Assembly (NCBI RefSeq): GCF_000265425.1
Contig: NC_018014.1
Coordinates: 3,038,001 to 3,102,000 of the forward strand
Length of the DNA: 64,000 nucleotides
Source: Terriglobus roseus DSM 18391
GTDB lineage: Bacteria; Acidobacteriota; Terriglobia; Terriglobales; Acidobacteriaceae
Reading direction: 5' to 3'
In this document: one piece after another, positions 35,342 through 44,189 of the stretch
How the letters are laid out: each line of letters begins with the position of its first letter
Position numbering within the stretch: position 1 is the stretch's first letter
Program-made: the position numbers and the translations under genes
The notes under the pieces: generated by a model
The model's input: the letters and a program-made list of their open reading frames with translations, nothing else
The model's database searches: none
Told to the model about the DNA's origin: nothing

Positions 35342-37846
35342 ATGCCAGTCATCATCGCGGACATCGATGCAGCCTCGCAGGACGGCACGCTCCTTGGTCT
35401 CACCACGCAAGAGGCTGCGCAACGCCTCAATCAGTTCGGCCTCAATGAATCCGCATCGAAGCAGGGCAAGACACCCTGGCTCGATCAGGTGTTGCTTCTC
35501 TTCAACCCACTCTCCGTCGTGTTGCTCGTCGCGGCTGCCATCTCACTCACCATCGGCGAGCGCTTCGATGCCATCCTCATTACGGCCATTGTGCTGATCG
35601 GCGGCGGCATCGACTTCGCGCAGACCTACCACGCACGCATCACGATCGAACGACTGCGGGCGACTGTCGCGGCAACTGCCACCGCAAAGCGCGACGGCAC
35701 CTGGCGGGAGATTCCTCGGTCGCAGATCGTTCCCGGCGACGTCATCCGCCTCTCCGCCGGCGACCTCGTTCCCGCCGACGCACGCCTCGCACAGTCACGG
35801 GATCTCGCCCTGCTCCAGGCCATGCTCACAGGGGAATCGACTTCCGTAGAAAAGCGAGCCACGTCCGACGCAGCATCAAGCTCCGCAGATGCCGTCAACA
35901 TGATCTTCCTGGGCACATCCGTCGTAAGCGGCACGGGAACGGCAATCGTCACGGCAACAGGAAGGTCGACCGCCTTCGGCGACATCGTGGCACACCTCGC
36001 GGCAAAACCTCCTGAGACAGCCTTCGACCTCGGCATCAAGCGCTTCAGCTACATGATCGCCCGCATCGTCTTCGTCATGGTCCTGCTGGTGCTCGCTGCT
36101 AATCTCGCCATGCACCGGCCTCCCATCGAGTCACTGTTGTTTGCAGTTGCGCTGGCCGTCGGACTCACGCCGGAATTTCTCCCCATGATCACCTCCGTCA
36201 CGCTCTCCCGCGGAGCGGTAGCGATGGCGCGCAAGCATGTCGTCGTGAAACATCTTCCGGCAATTCAAAATCTCGGCAGCATCGATGTCCTCTGCTCCGA
36301 CAAGACAGGCACCCTGACCGCGGGCACCATGTCGCTGGTCGTCAGCGCATCACCCGACGGAACCGCCTCCAGCGCCCCGCAGGATCTCGCACTCATCAAC
36401 AGCAGTTTGCAGGCGGGCATCCGGAGCCCACTCGACAAAGCCATCCTCGCCGGCAATCCAACACCACCAACTGCGACAAAGATCGACGAACTGCCCTTCG
36501 ACTTCCAGCGCCGCCGCCTCTCCGTCATTGTTGACCATGCAGGACAGCGCACCCTCATCTGCAAGGGCTCCCCCGAAGGCATCTTCCCTCTCCTCACATC
36601 CTTCACATCCGGCGATAAAGTGCTTGCGATGACCGCCGAAGCGCTCTCCCGCGCGAAGGCCTACTACACCGCCCAAAGCACCCTCGGCTATCGCGTCCTC
36701 GCTGTCGCAACCAGAACACTTCCGGTACAGCCGCAATACAAGCTCGCCGATGAAAGCGTGCTCACACTCAACGGCTTCCTCTCCTTTGCCGACACCATCC
36801 TGCCCGATGCCGCCGAGACCATCGCACGCCTTCAGGGAGATGGTGTTTCCATCAAAATCCTCACCGGCGACAACGAACTCGTCGCAGCACACATCTGTGC
36901 GCAAGCCGGTCTTCCAGTCGCAGAGATCGTCCTCGGCACCGAACTCGAACTAATGAGTGACAACGCGCTCACACAGGTAGCCGAACGTGCAAATGTATTC
37001 GCACGCGTCTCACCTCCGCAGAAACTGCGCATCCTCACAGCCCTCCGCAGAAGAGGTCATACCGTCGGCTTCATGGGTGACGGCATCAACGACGCCCCCT
37101 CACTCCACGCGGCCGATGTCGGCATCGCAGCACCCGGTGCCGTCGATGTCGCGCAGGACGCCGCGGACGTCGTCCTCCTGCAGCCAGGCCTTGCCGTCTT
37201 GCATGAGGGCATCCTCGAAGGCCGGCGCGCCTTCGGCAACGTCATGAAGTATCTGCTGATGGGGACAAGCTCCAACTTCGGAAACGTACTCAGCATGGCC
37301 GTCGCGGCAGTCGCCCTGCCATTTCTGCCCATGCTGCCGGCACAGGTGCTACTGAACAACTTCCTCTACGATCTCTCGCAACTAACCATCCCGACCGACC
37401 GCGTCGACGCAGAATACTTTTCCAAGCCACAGAAGTGGGACATCGCCATCATCCGTCGCTTCATGGTCCTCGTCGGACCGATCAGCTCCATCTTCGACTT
37501 CCTTACCTTCTACGTCCTGCTTCACTTCTTCCGCGCAGGTCCCGCAGAGTTCCATACCGGATGGTTCGTAGAATCGCTCGCCACACAGACCTTGGTGTTG
37601 CTCGTCATCCGCACCGTACGATCGCCATTCCGCAGTCGCCCCAGCACAGGTCTTCTCTTATCTGTGATCTTTATCGTCGCAGTAGGATTCTGGCTGCCCT
37701 ACTCCCGCTTCGCAGCAGATCTAGCCTTCACCAGGTTGCCGCTGACTTACTTCGCCTTCCTGGCGGCAGCAACCGTCTCCTATCTGCTATGCGTCGAGCT
37801 CGCAAAACGCTACATCATGTCAACGTCAAACGTCAGCGCAAAGTGA
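35342..37846 (+). CDS. P-type cation ATPase, MgtA/MgtB family
   Basis: Start at the ATG at 35342, with AAGGAG upstream. 834 residues. The order is: N-terminal cation-ATPase domain; TM1-2; actuator (LTGEST); TM3-4 with VGLTPEFLPMI; phosphorylation motif DKTGTLT (Asp near residue 320); KGSPE; and hinge MGDGINDAPSLHAADVGIA. The C-terminal helices include SSNFGNVLSMAV and NNFLYDLSQLTIPTD. The LTPEFLPMI and NNFLYDLSQ motifs mark the type IIIB magnesium-importing branch rather than Ca2+ or heavy-metal pumps. It would import Mg2+ at the expense of ATP. MgtA-type pumps recur in low-oxygen stress loci next to Usp genes. Mg2+ specificity is inferred from the family. Confidence 0.92.
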   Translation: MPVIIADIDAASQDGTLLGLTTQEAAQRLNQFGLNESASKQGKTPWLDQVLLLFNPLSVVLLVAAAISLTIGERFDAILITAIVLIGGGIDFAQTYHARITIERLRATVAATATAKRDGTWREIPRSQIVPGDVIRLSAGDLVPADARLAQSRDLALLQAMLTGESTSVEKRATSDAASSSADAVNMIFLGTSVVSGTGTAIVTATGRSTAFGDIVAHLAAKPPETAFDLGIKRFSYMIARIVFVMVLLVLAANLAMHRPPIESLLFAVALAVGLTPEFLPMITSVTLSRGAVAMARKHVVVKHLPAIQNLGSIDVLCSDKTGTLTAGTMSLVVSASPDGTASSAPQDLALINSSLQAGIRSPLDKAILAGNPTPPTATKIDELPFDFQRRRLSVIVDHAGQRTLICKGSPEGIFPLLTSFTSGDKVLAMTAEALSRAKAYYTAQSTLGYRVLAVATRTLPVQPQYKLADESVLTLNGFLSFADTILPDAAETIARLQGDGVSIKILTGDNELVAAHICAQAGLPVAEIVLGTELELMSDNALTQVAERANVFARVSPPQKLRILTALRRRGHTVGFMGDGINDAPSLHAADVGIAAPGAVDVAQDAADVVLLQPGLAVLHEGILEGRRAFGNVMKYLLMGTSSNFGNVLSMAVAAVALPFLPMLPAQVLLNNFLYDLSQLTIPTDRVDAEYFSKPQKWDIAIIRRFMVLVGPISSIFDFLTFYVLLHFFRAGPAEFHTGWFVESLATQTLVLLVIRTVRSPFRSRPSTGLLLSVIFIVAVGFWLPYSRFAADLAFTRLPLTYFAFLAAATVSYLLCVELAKRYIMSTSNVSAK

Positions 37847-37851
37847 ACTGA

Positions 37852-38493
37852 CTAAGGAACCTTGGGCGCAGACGCCAGCTCCATGCCACGAGTTGTGCTA
37901 TGACCGTCCAACGGCAACACCTTCGACCGCAACATCCTCACCGCAGTCGCCGCCTGCGCAGCACCAAAGCAGAGCAGGTAAAGATAGATCGCAGTCGCCA
38001 ACTCCGCAGGTGAAAACCCAGCGCCCGCGCGAATCCGAATCGTGGCATAGACCACCGCAAAACAAGTCGCAACAAACGCACCCGCAAAATCCCAGACAGC
38101 CCACCGCTGTGCCCGCGTATGTTTCAACAACACAAATTCCCCAACCGCCGCACTAAGTGCCTGCAGCGCTGCCATCGGCAGAAACCACTCCACGCCAGCA
38201 TGATCGAAGAACAGCGTCAGCAACAAGCCGCCAATCACAATGCCCACAACACCCTGGATCTGCATCACCCGCTTCGGCCAACGATGCGGATAGTCAAATC
38301 CACTGGCCAGCAGCAGAATGCTATCCACAATCCCATACAAGGCCAGAGCCGTCACAGCAATGGCCACGCCCACTGACACCAGCAGGATGCTCCGGTCCAT
38401 ATCCGTCGTCACCATCACCAGGCACCCGGTCAGCACCGCAAGACATCCACGTACCAGCGTCAACATCCAAAACCCTCGAACCTTATCCTTCAT
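37852..38493 (-). CDS. HdeD/DUF308-like membrane protein
   Basis: Start set at the ATG at 38493 (MKDKVRGFWML); the longer open frame upstream is Cys/Arg-rich and antisense to the Usp promoter. 213 residues with six hydrophobic helices in pairs, for example VRGCLAVLTGCLVMV, ILLVSVGVAIAVTALALYGIV and IQGVVGIVIGGLLLTLFF. This layout resembles HdeD/DUF308 acid-resistance membrane proteins, whose mechanism is unknown. It is divergent from the fourth Usp gene and shares the intergenic region carrying site K. Confidence 0.75.
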   Translation of the reverse strand: MKDKVRGFWMLTLVRGCLAVLTGCLVMVTTDMDRSILLVSVGVAIAVTALALYGIVDSILLLASGFDYPHRWPKRVMQIQGVVGIVIGGLLLTLFFDHAGVEWFLPMAALQALSAAVGEFVLLKHTRAQRWAVWDFAGAFVATCFAVVYATIRIRAGAGFSPAELATAIYLYLLCFGAAQAATAVRMLRSKVLPLDGHSTTRGMELASAPKVP

Positions 38494-38561
38494 CGCTCGC
38501 CCCCGCGCATCCAGCTTCCCGCACCCACATCCTCGACGCGGTGACGCAGAGCATCTGCGGG

Positions 38562-38577
38562 CGTGACGCGCATCACA
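38562..38577. promoter_or_regulatory. CRP/FNR-type site K
   Basis: CGTGA-CGCGCA-TCACA: one mismatch. It is 45 bases upstream of the Usp start at 38622 and 69 from the divergent DUF308-like gene. Confidence 0.6.
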
Positions 38578-38621
38578 GGCCATCCCGCACAAAGAAGCTA
38601 GGTTCAACGTGGAGGTGCACC

Positions 38622-39587
38622 GTGAGTTCCATTTCCGTGCAGCCAAGTATTCTCTCTGCGGAGACTCATTCTCCAGTTAACCTCGCGGCGCCCGCACTTC
38701 AGTTCAAGCGCGTATTGGCTTGCACTGACTTCTCCGACGCATCCGCCAAAGCCGTCGAACAGGCGCATCGCCTCTGCTTGCATCACGGTGCGCAGCTAAG
38801 CCTCCTCTACATCCTGGAGCACGACGACCTCTCCGAGTGGCCCGATGCAGACAAGGAGCTCGCCTTGCTCGGTCTGCAACGCCGCCACGAACTGGAGTCC
38901 CTGGCGCAGCAACTGCAAACACCCACCGTCGCAGTAAAGCCCATCTTCCTCGACGGCCACATCACCACCGTCGTCCTTCAAGCCATTCGCGAGGAGAGCC
39001 CCGACCTCGTCGTCGTCGGAACACAGGGTCGCCGTGGCTTCGACCGGCTCCTGATGGGCTCCACCGCCGAAGCCATCATCCGTAACGCAGACTGCCCCGT
39101 CATGACGGTCGGCCCCGGCTTTCTACCGCCATCGCCCGAACTCGACGCCGGTCCCATCGTCTATGCCACCGACTTCCATGAAGGAGTCGAAGAGTCCATG
39201 GCCTACGCAGCATTCCTCTCGCACCAGCAGCAGGTGCCGCTTCACGCAATCCACGTCCTGCCGAAGTCATCCATCGACACAAAGAACCACATCGTCGCAA
39301 AGATCATGCAGACAGCGCTAGCCGATCTGCAGATAACATCCGGCAAGGAAGCACTACAACCCTCGTCGCATGCCGTCTTCGCCAAAGACGTCAGCAAGGC
39401 CATCGTCGAATACGCACGCGAGGTCCATGCCTCTGCCATCGTCCTCGGAGTCAACCGGCGCTCCAGCTTCGCATCGCATCTCCCGCTGCGAAGGACCTCC
39501 CGCGTCGTCATCCTCGCGCCCTGCCCGGTCTTCACCCTCGCCCATGCCAGGCACGTCTCGCCCCTGCTACACACAACAACGCACTAA
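38622..39587 (+). CDS. Tandem universal stress protein
   Basis: Start chosen at the GTG at 38622 because GGAGG lies six bases upstream; the open frame continues far upstream through the opposite-strand gene and is not coding there. 321 residues. The first Usp domain (about 27-165) has an intact ATP signature (VVGTQGRRGFDRLLMGSTAE). The second (about 175-305) ends in a degenerate loop (VLGVNRRSSFASHLPLRR). A 45-base gap to site K fits an activated promoter. It closes the island and is followed by a hairpin. Confidence 0.92.
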   Translation: MSSISVQPSILSAETHSPVNLAAPALQFKRVLACTDFSDASAKAVEQAHRLCLHHGAQLSLLYILEHDDLSEWPDADKELALLGLQRRHELESLAQQLQTPTVAVKPIFLDGHITTVVLQAIREESPDLVVVGTQGRRGFDRLLMGSTAEAIIRNADCPVMTVGPGFLPPSPELDAGPIVYATDFHEGVEESMAYAAFLSHQQQVPLHAIHVLPKSSIDTKNHIVAKIMQTALADLQITSGKEALQPSSHAVFAKDVSKAIVEYAREVHASAIVLGVNRRSSFASHLPLRRTSRVVILAPCPVFTLAHARHVSPLLHTTTH

Positions 39588-39618
39588 GCCGCGCAGGCAG
39601 AAAGCAACGCAAACGTAC

Positions 39619-39646
39619 AAGGGCCGCCCACGACTGGGCGGCCCTT
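39619..39646. terminator. Hairpin after the last island gene
   Basis: The 12-base perfect stem AAGGGCCGCCCA (39619-39630) pairs with TGGGCGGCCCTT (39635-39646) around a CGAC loop. No T-run follows. The convergent TonB-like gene ends at 39702, so it may act in both directions. Confidence 0.7.
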
Positions 39647-39701
39647 CGAAAGCTGACCCACCGACGTAAGGGTCTGCTCTGTGCTGCGTGATGAAGAATG
39701 C

Positions 39702-40115
39702 TTAGTTGTTGATTGCGACGTGCAGCGTGACAGGAACGTCAACCGCAGTGCCATTCAGCGTACCGGGGGTGTAGCGGACCTTGTTCACAGCTTCCACAAC
39801 ACGCTCGTTCGTTGCGTTGTCGAGCGACTTCACAACATGGACGTTCTGCGGTACGCCGGCCGTGTCGACCGTGTACTCCACAACCACCTCGCCAGACACG
39901 GCGGGCGATGCAGCAACCTTCAGAGCGCTCAGACGTACCGGCGCCTTCAGGCCGGTGTAGATGCGGGGCGTGGCAGCCTTCACAGCACTCGCCTGGAAGG
40001 CAAACGCGGGAGCATCGACGGACGCAACCAGGTGCGAAACATTCGAATGCAGAGCCTGTGCAGGCATCATGACGGGGGCAACGAGCAGAGCGGCGGCGGC
40101 GAGGATCGAGCGCAT
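39702..40115 (-). CDS. Secreted protein with TonB C-terminal domain
   Basis: Start at the ATG at 40115 (MRSILAAAALLVAPVMMPAQ), preceded by AAGGAG. 137 residues. A signal peptide of about 20 residues is followed by a short linker and a TonB C-terminal-like fold (about 45-137: APVRLSALKVAASPAVSGEV, then VEYTVDTAGVPQNVHVVKSL). There is no proline-rich periplasm-spanning segment, and the N-terminus looks cleavable rather than an anchor, so it may not be an energy transducer. The 215 bases upstream, to the CocE stop, are AT-richer (AAATATATCGATG) and probably contain its promoter. Confidence 0.85.
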   Translation of the reverse strand: MRSILAAAALLVAPVMMPAQALHSNVSHLVASVDAPAFAFQASAVKAATPRIYTGLKAPVRLSALKVAASPAVSGEVVVEYTVDTAGVPQNVHVVKSLDNATNERVVEAVNKVRYTPGTLNGTAVDVPVTLHVAINN

Positions 40116-40366
40116 AGGTTGAACTCCTTGATTGGGTCGTCGGTTATACACTGTTTGAGGCGTCCCTCGGTGTGTTCAACACCAAAATATATCGATGAGG
40201 TAATCATTGTCAACAGATAGTTGAAATGAATTTAGGAGCGCCCAGGCCTCCACCACCCCTCTCCCTCTAAACAACTGACAGAAAGCCACTTGCGCCGCCC
40301 CTCAACAGGAAAAGCAATGGGCCGGCAAGCAGCCGGCCCATTACCTTCCGCTTCATTCAACATCCG

Positions 40367-42421
40367 CTATGGCGTCGCAGTGACCGGCACCACCGGCAGG
40401 CTGATGAAGCTGGCACGGGGCCCCTCATGGTAGATCCGCTGCGTCGCCCGCTCGTAGTCCGCCGGTTTCGCATTAAAGATGTTCGGCACAAACTTCTGCG
40501 GATTCCGGTCATACAGCGGGAACAGCGAACTCTGCACCTGCACCATGATCCGGTGACCCGGCTGGAAGACATGGTTCACATTCGGCATATCCCACTTGTA
40601 CGTCAGCGCCTCGTTCGACTTCAGAGCCTCGGGCTTTTCAAAGCTCGTGCGATAACGTCCGCGGAAGATATCCAGCGCAATCGGTAACTCATAGCCGCCC
40701 ATCGCCTCGGCATGTCCATCCGGAAACACATCGATCAACTTCACAACCCAATCGCTATCGGTGCCCGACGTCGACGCCACCAGGTTCACCTTCGGCACAC
40801 CGCTCACACGCACCGGCTCCTTCAACAGGTCGGTCGTGTAAGTCATCACATCCGGACGCCCATCGACAAATCGCTGATCGGTAACCAGCCACGTCCGCCA
40901 GTTCTCACCCGTATACGGCCGTGGAGAAAACGGCACAGGCTTCGCCGGGTCCGACACAAATTCGTCGAACTTCTCACCACTGCTCTTTGGTGCATCGAAG
41001 CCCAGCTTGCCACCCGCCTGCAGGTACATCGGCTTCGCCGTCGCATCGCAGCCGCTCTCACAACTCAGCGGCCACTTTGCAAACTTGTCCCAGTGATCTT
41101 CGCCCGTGTTGTAGATATAAACCGGCGGCGTATCCGCCTTTGGCGCACCCTCACGCAGGTATTGGTTGAAGAACGGCAACTGAACGTTTTGCAGATAAGT
41201 CGCCGTCGTATCGGTATCCCAGATCAGAGGCCCAAGCTGGTGCCCTTCCCGATTCACCTGGCTGTGAAACCACGGTCCCATCACCAGGAAGTTCATGTTG
41301 TTGTTCGTATCCTTCGGCTCCCACGCAGCATAGCTGTGGTTCGCTCCATACATGTCTTCCTGGTCCCACAGCCCCTGCAGCCACATCGTCGGCACCGTCA
41401 GGTCGGTCTTTGCGATCAGCTTGTCCAGTGCCTGCGACTGCCAGTAGGCGTCGTACGCCGGATGCGCCTCCACCATCTTCCAGAACGGCAGTTGCTCCTC
41501 GCCCATCGCCCGCGCCATGTCGCCCGCAGAGCCCATCTTCAGGAAGTTGGTGTACTCATCGCGGCCTTCGCGCGACACACGCACACCCGCACCGCGTGCC
41601 GTCGTCTGCGAGATGAAGTAGTCGAGATTCGGCTGACGGAACGCACCGTACTGGAACCAGTCATCACCCATCCATCCATCGACCATCGGGCTCTCCGGCA
41701 CGGCAGCCTTCAACGCAGGATGCGGATGCAGCAATGCCATCACAACCGTGAAGCCCTCATACGAAGATCCGGTCATGCCCACACGGCCGTTCGACTCGGG
41801 CGTGTTTTTCACCAGCCAGTCGATCGTGTCATACGCGTCCATCGTGTCATCCGCACCCGTCGGATTCCACGGTCCCACCGGAGGCGGCGTCATCAGGTAA
41901 GCACCTTCCGACCCATACTTGCCGCGCACATCCTGGTAGACGCGAATGTATCCATCGCGCACATACACTTCATCGCTCAGGTTCAACTCGTCGATCATGT
42001 GCGGCGCATCCGGCTTCACGGCGCCACGGCCAGGCGCGGGAAAAGGAGCAGCAGCACTGCGCCCGGTCGAAGCCGCCATCAATGCAGCCTTCGGATCACG
42101 CGCAGCATGCGCGCGTGCCGCGGCATTATAGCAGGTGCGCGTCAGCAGCATCGGCGCATTCTTCACGCCCTTGGGAACGACGATCACTGTGTAGAGCTTC
42201 GTTCCGTCCCGCATCGGAATCATGACCACGCGCTTCTCGTAATCGAACGCCACCTTCGGCGCGTCGATCACCGCCGCAGCCTTCGGCGGCGTAAACGTCT
42301 GCGGAATCATGTTACTGTCCGTCGGACGTGAGGGCGCATTGCCCTTTTCCTGCGCATAGACAGGAACAGCAACAGTCACAACGGCAAGGACTGCCGCTGC
42401 CCAACGAGAATGCCTGGTCAT
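40367..42421 (-). CDS. CocE/NonD family serine hydrolase (alpha-amino acid ester hydrolase-like)
   Basis: Start at the ATG at 42421 (MTRHSRWAAAVLAVVTVAVPVYAQ), which gives a clean signal peptide. About 684 residues. The Xaa-Pro peptidase S15-like alpha/beta-hydrolase core has the nucleophile elbow GSSYEG and the oxyanion-side motif YDVQDVRGKYGSEG. A C-terminal jelly-roll domain (about 430-680) ends in GHRIMVQVQSSLFPLYDRNP. Enzymes of this layout cleave esters or amides of short acyl or amino acid groups (glutaryl-7-ACA acylase, amino acid ester hydrolases). It is exported to the periplasm. The substrate is not predictable from context. Confidence 0.92.
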   Translation of the reverse strand: MTRHSRWAAAVLAVVTVAVPVYAQEKGNAPSRPTDSNMIPQTFTPPKAAAVIDAPKVAFDYEKRVVMIPMRDGTKLYTVIVVPKGVKNAPMLLTRTCYNAAARAHAARDPKAALMAASTGRSAAAPFPAPGRGAVKPDAPHMIDELNLSDEVYVRDGYIRVYQDVRGKYGSEGAYLMTPPPVGPWNPTGADDTMDAYDTIDWLVKNTPESNGRVGMTGSSYEGFTVVMALLHPHPALKAAVPESPMVDGWMGDDWFQYGAFRQPNLDYFISQTTARGAGVRVSREGRDEYTNFLKMGSAGDMARAMGEEQLPFWKMVEAHPAYDAYWQSQALDKLIAKTDLTVPTMWLQGLWDQEDMYGANHSYAAWEPKDTNNNMNFLVMGPWFHSQVNREGHQLGPLIWDTDTTATYLQNVQLPFFNQYLREGAPKADTPPVYIYNTGEDHWDKFAKWPLSCESGCDATAKPMYLQAGGKLGFDAPKSSGEKFDEFVSDPAKPVPFSPRPYTGENWRTWLVTDQRFVDGRPDVMTYTTDLLKEPVRVSGVPKVNLVASTSGTDSDWVVKLIDVFPDGHAEAMGGYELPIALDIFRGRYRTSFEKPEALKSNEALTYKWDMPNVNHVFQPGHRIMVQVQSSLFPLYDRNPQKFVPNIFNAKPADYERATQRIYHEGPRASFISLPVVPVTATP

Positions 42422-42516
42422 GAAGGTCGTCCTTCGGCCCAAAGAAAAGCGGGCGCACATAGAGTGAGTGCACCCAGCATAACCCGCAGACGGATCCCTA
42501 TTCCCTACTCCCTGCT

Positions 42517-43495
42517 CTACTGCGGCAGCACCAACTCATCCAGCGCCATAAAATCGCGCAGGATCGGATCGTCGATCTTCTCCAATTCGGCCAGCGTACC
42601 GAAGAACCGCGCAGTCCCTTCATGCAGGAACAGCAGCCGATCCGCCAGCTTCTTCGCAAACCGCATGTCATGCGTCACAACAATGCTTGTCAGGTGCAAC
42701 TGCCGCTTCAACCGCTCAATCAGGTCGCCCAGCAGGTGCGCCATCAACGGATCCACCATCGTCGTCGGCTCGTCGTACAGCACAGCCTCCGGCTCGCGCA
42801 GCCAGCGCGCGCGCAATCGCAACCGAACGCTTCATGCCGGTCGAAAGATCGCTCGGCAACAGGTCATCCATGCCGGCCACACCCACCATCTCCAGCAGGC
42901 CCTTCACCACCTGGCGTATCTGTTCTTCTTCCAGCTCACCCTTTTCCCGCAACGGGAATGCGACGTTCTCGCCGACCGAGATCGAATCGAAGAGCGCACC
43001 GTTCTGGAACACCATCGTCACCTTGCGGCGGATCGGCTGCATCTCTTTTTCGTTGAAGGCGCAGATATCCTCGTTGGCAACGCAGACCTTGCCCTTGTCC
43101 GGCTTCAGAAAACCCATCAGCATCTGCAGCGACACGGACTTGCCCACACCCGACCGCCCAAGAATGCAAAGTGTCTCGCCCGGCTTCACAAAGAAGCTCA
43201 CATCCTCCAGCACCTTGAAGTCACCAAACGACTTGAACACATGCTCGAACGAGATGTAAGGCTTCTGGCTGTCCTCGTGGGAGACTTCGTTCTGCTCCTT
43301 CGACTGCTCGAAGAAGTCGCCGACCTCTTCCGCAACATCCTCTGAGACCTCATCGACGAGAGGCTTGTTCAGCATCTCCTCGGTCGCCTGCTCGTCGGCG
43401 GTCAGCGGTATGTCCTGCGTGGCAGATTCTTCGTTGGCGAGCACCTGGTCCTGCTGCTGCAACTTGTTGTGATCTTCAAGTGTCTCGTCGGGCAT
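42517..43495 (-). pseudogene. Mla/Mce-type ABC transporter ATPase, one apparent frameshift
   Basis: The first 228 or so residues contain an acidic N-terminal extension (about 80 residues), Walker A GRSGVGKS, Q-loop MVFQNGALFDSISV and signature LSTGMKRSVAIARALA. The frame is then lost and resumes as REPEAVLYDEPTTMVDPLMA (Walker B) to the end, including THDMRFAKKLADRLLFLHEG. Removing one base at 42799 restores a continuous protein of about 325 residues. Members of this family (MlaF) power phospholipid or lipid movement between outer and inner membranes with MlaE and MlaD, which are not in this window. The intact flanks suggest a sequencing error. MobA ends one base before its start. Confidence 0.85.
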
Positions 43496-43496
43496 G

Positions 43497-44189
43497 CTAA
43501 TTCGATGCGCCTCCCGCCATTTCGGTCGGAACTCCCGCTAGATCACGGGCAATCTCGAGATCAGCGGGCGTATTCACGTTCACGAAAGCGCGCGAAGCCG
43601 TAACCGGCGACACCAGCGAAGAGACCTCAAACGTACAGATCGACTTGCCATCCTCCCCCAGCATGCAGGGATGATCCGCAACGGCGTGCAGCACCGGCTG
43701 CAGCTTCAACGCCCCATTCTTCAATGCGGTCCGCACTACCTCGCGAGCATCGGCTCGGATCAGCAACGGCAGCGGCTGCGCAAAACCCTCCGTCACCATA
43801 TGTGCCACCGCAGCGCCAGAGGCAATTGCAGTTGCGACAAAGCGGATTAGCAGCGAAGCCGGCAGCAGCGGTAGATCGATCGGATGCAGCAAGACATACT
43901 CCGCACCCTCCGCATCCTGCAGCGCCGCATCCAGCGCGCCCACTGGACCACAACCACAGGTCACGTCAGGCACCGTGCGGCCATAGGCGCTCAGGCGCTC
44001 GCAGCGTTCCGGCGTGCCACACAGAATGGCAGGGTCACTGCCGGGAACAGCATCGTGCACAATGCGCAGAGCGCGCTCCAGCAACGTCTCGTCGCCCATG
44101 CGCAGTAATGCTTTATCAATTGCGTGCGAACCAGGTTCGCGCTGCATGCGCGAACTCTCGCCGCCGGCTAATACATACGTACGAATCAT
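43497..44189 (-). CDS. mobA: Molybdenum cofactor guanylyltransferase (MobA-like)
   Basis: 230 residues. Nucleotidyltransferase fold with LAGGESSRM at the N-terminus, Lys of IDKALLRMGDETLLE, GCGPVGALDAAL and PIDLPLLPASLL in the Mg-binding region, and NVNTPADLEIARDL near the end. MobA attaches GMP to molybdopterin to give MGD; the related MocA attaches CMP. Since the PaoABC-type enzyme at 8.4 kb is expected to use the cytosine form, this protein could be either; the sequence alone does not settle it. Its start overlaps the stop of the M20 dipeptidase, and the Mla-type ATPase follows after one base. Confidence 0.82.
   Translation of the reverse strand: MIRTYVLAGGESSRMQREPGSHAIDKALLRMGDETLLERALRIVHDAVPGSDPAILCGTPERCERLSAYGRTVPDVTCGCGPVGALDAALQDAEGAEYVLLHPIDLPLLPASLLIRFVATAIASGAAVAHMVTEGFAQPLPLLIRADAREVVRTALKNGALKLQPVLHAVADHPCMLGEDGKSICTFEVSSLVSPVTASRAFVNVNTPADLEIARDLAGVPTEMAGGASN

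Noticed and set aside
38157..38621. Upstream extension of the last Usp gene
   Set aside because: Ser/Pro/Arg-rich, antisense to the DUF308-like gene; GTG at 38622 has an excellent ribosome site.
40712..42331. 539-codon plus-strand open frame inside the CocE/NonD hydrolase
   Set aside because: Antisense to a clear enzyme; composition dominated by Arg and His, no recognisable fold.
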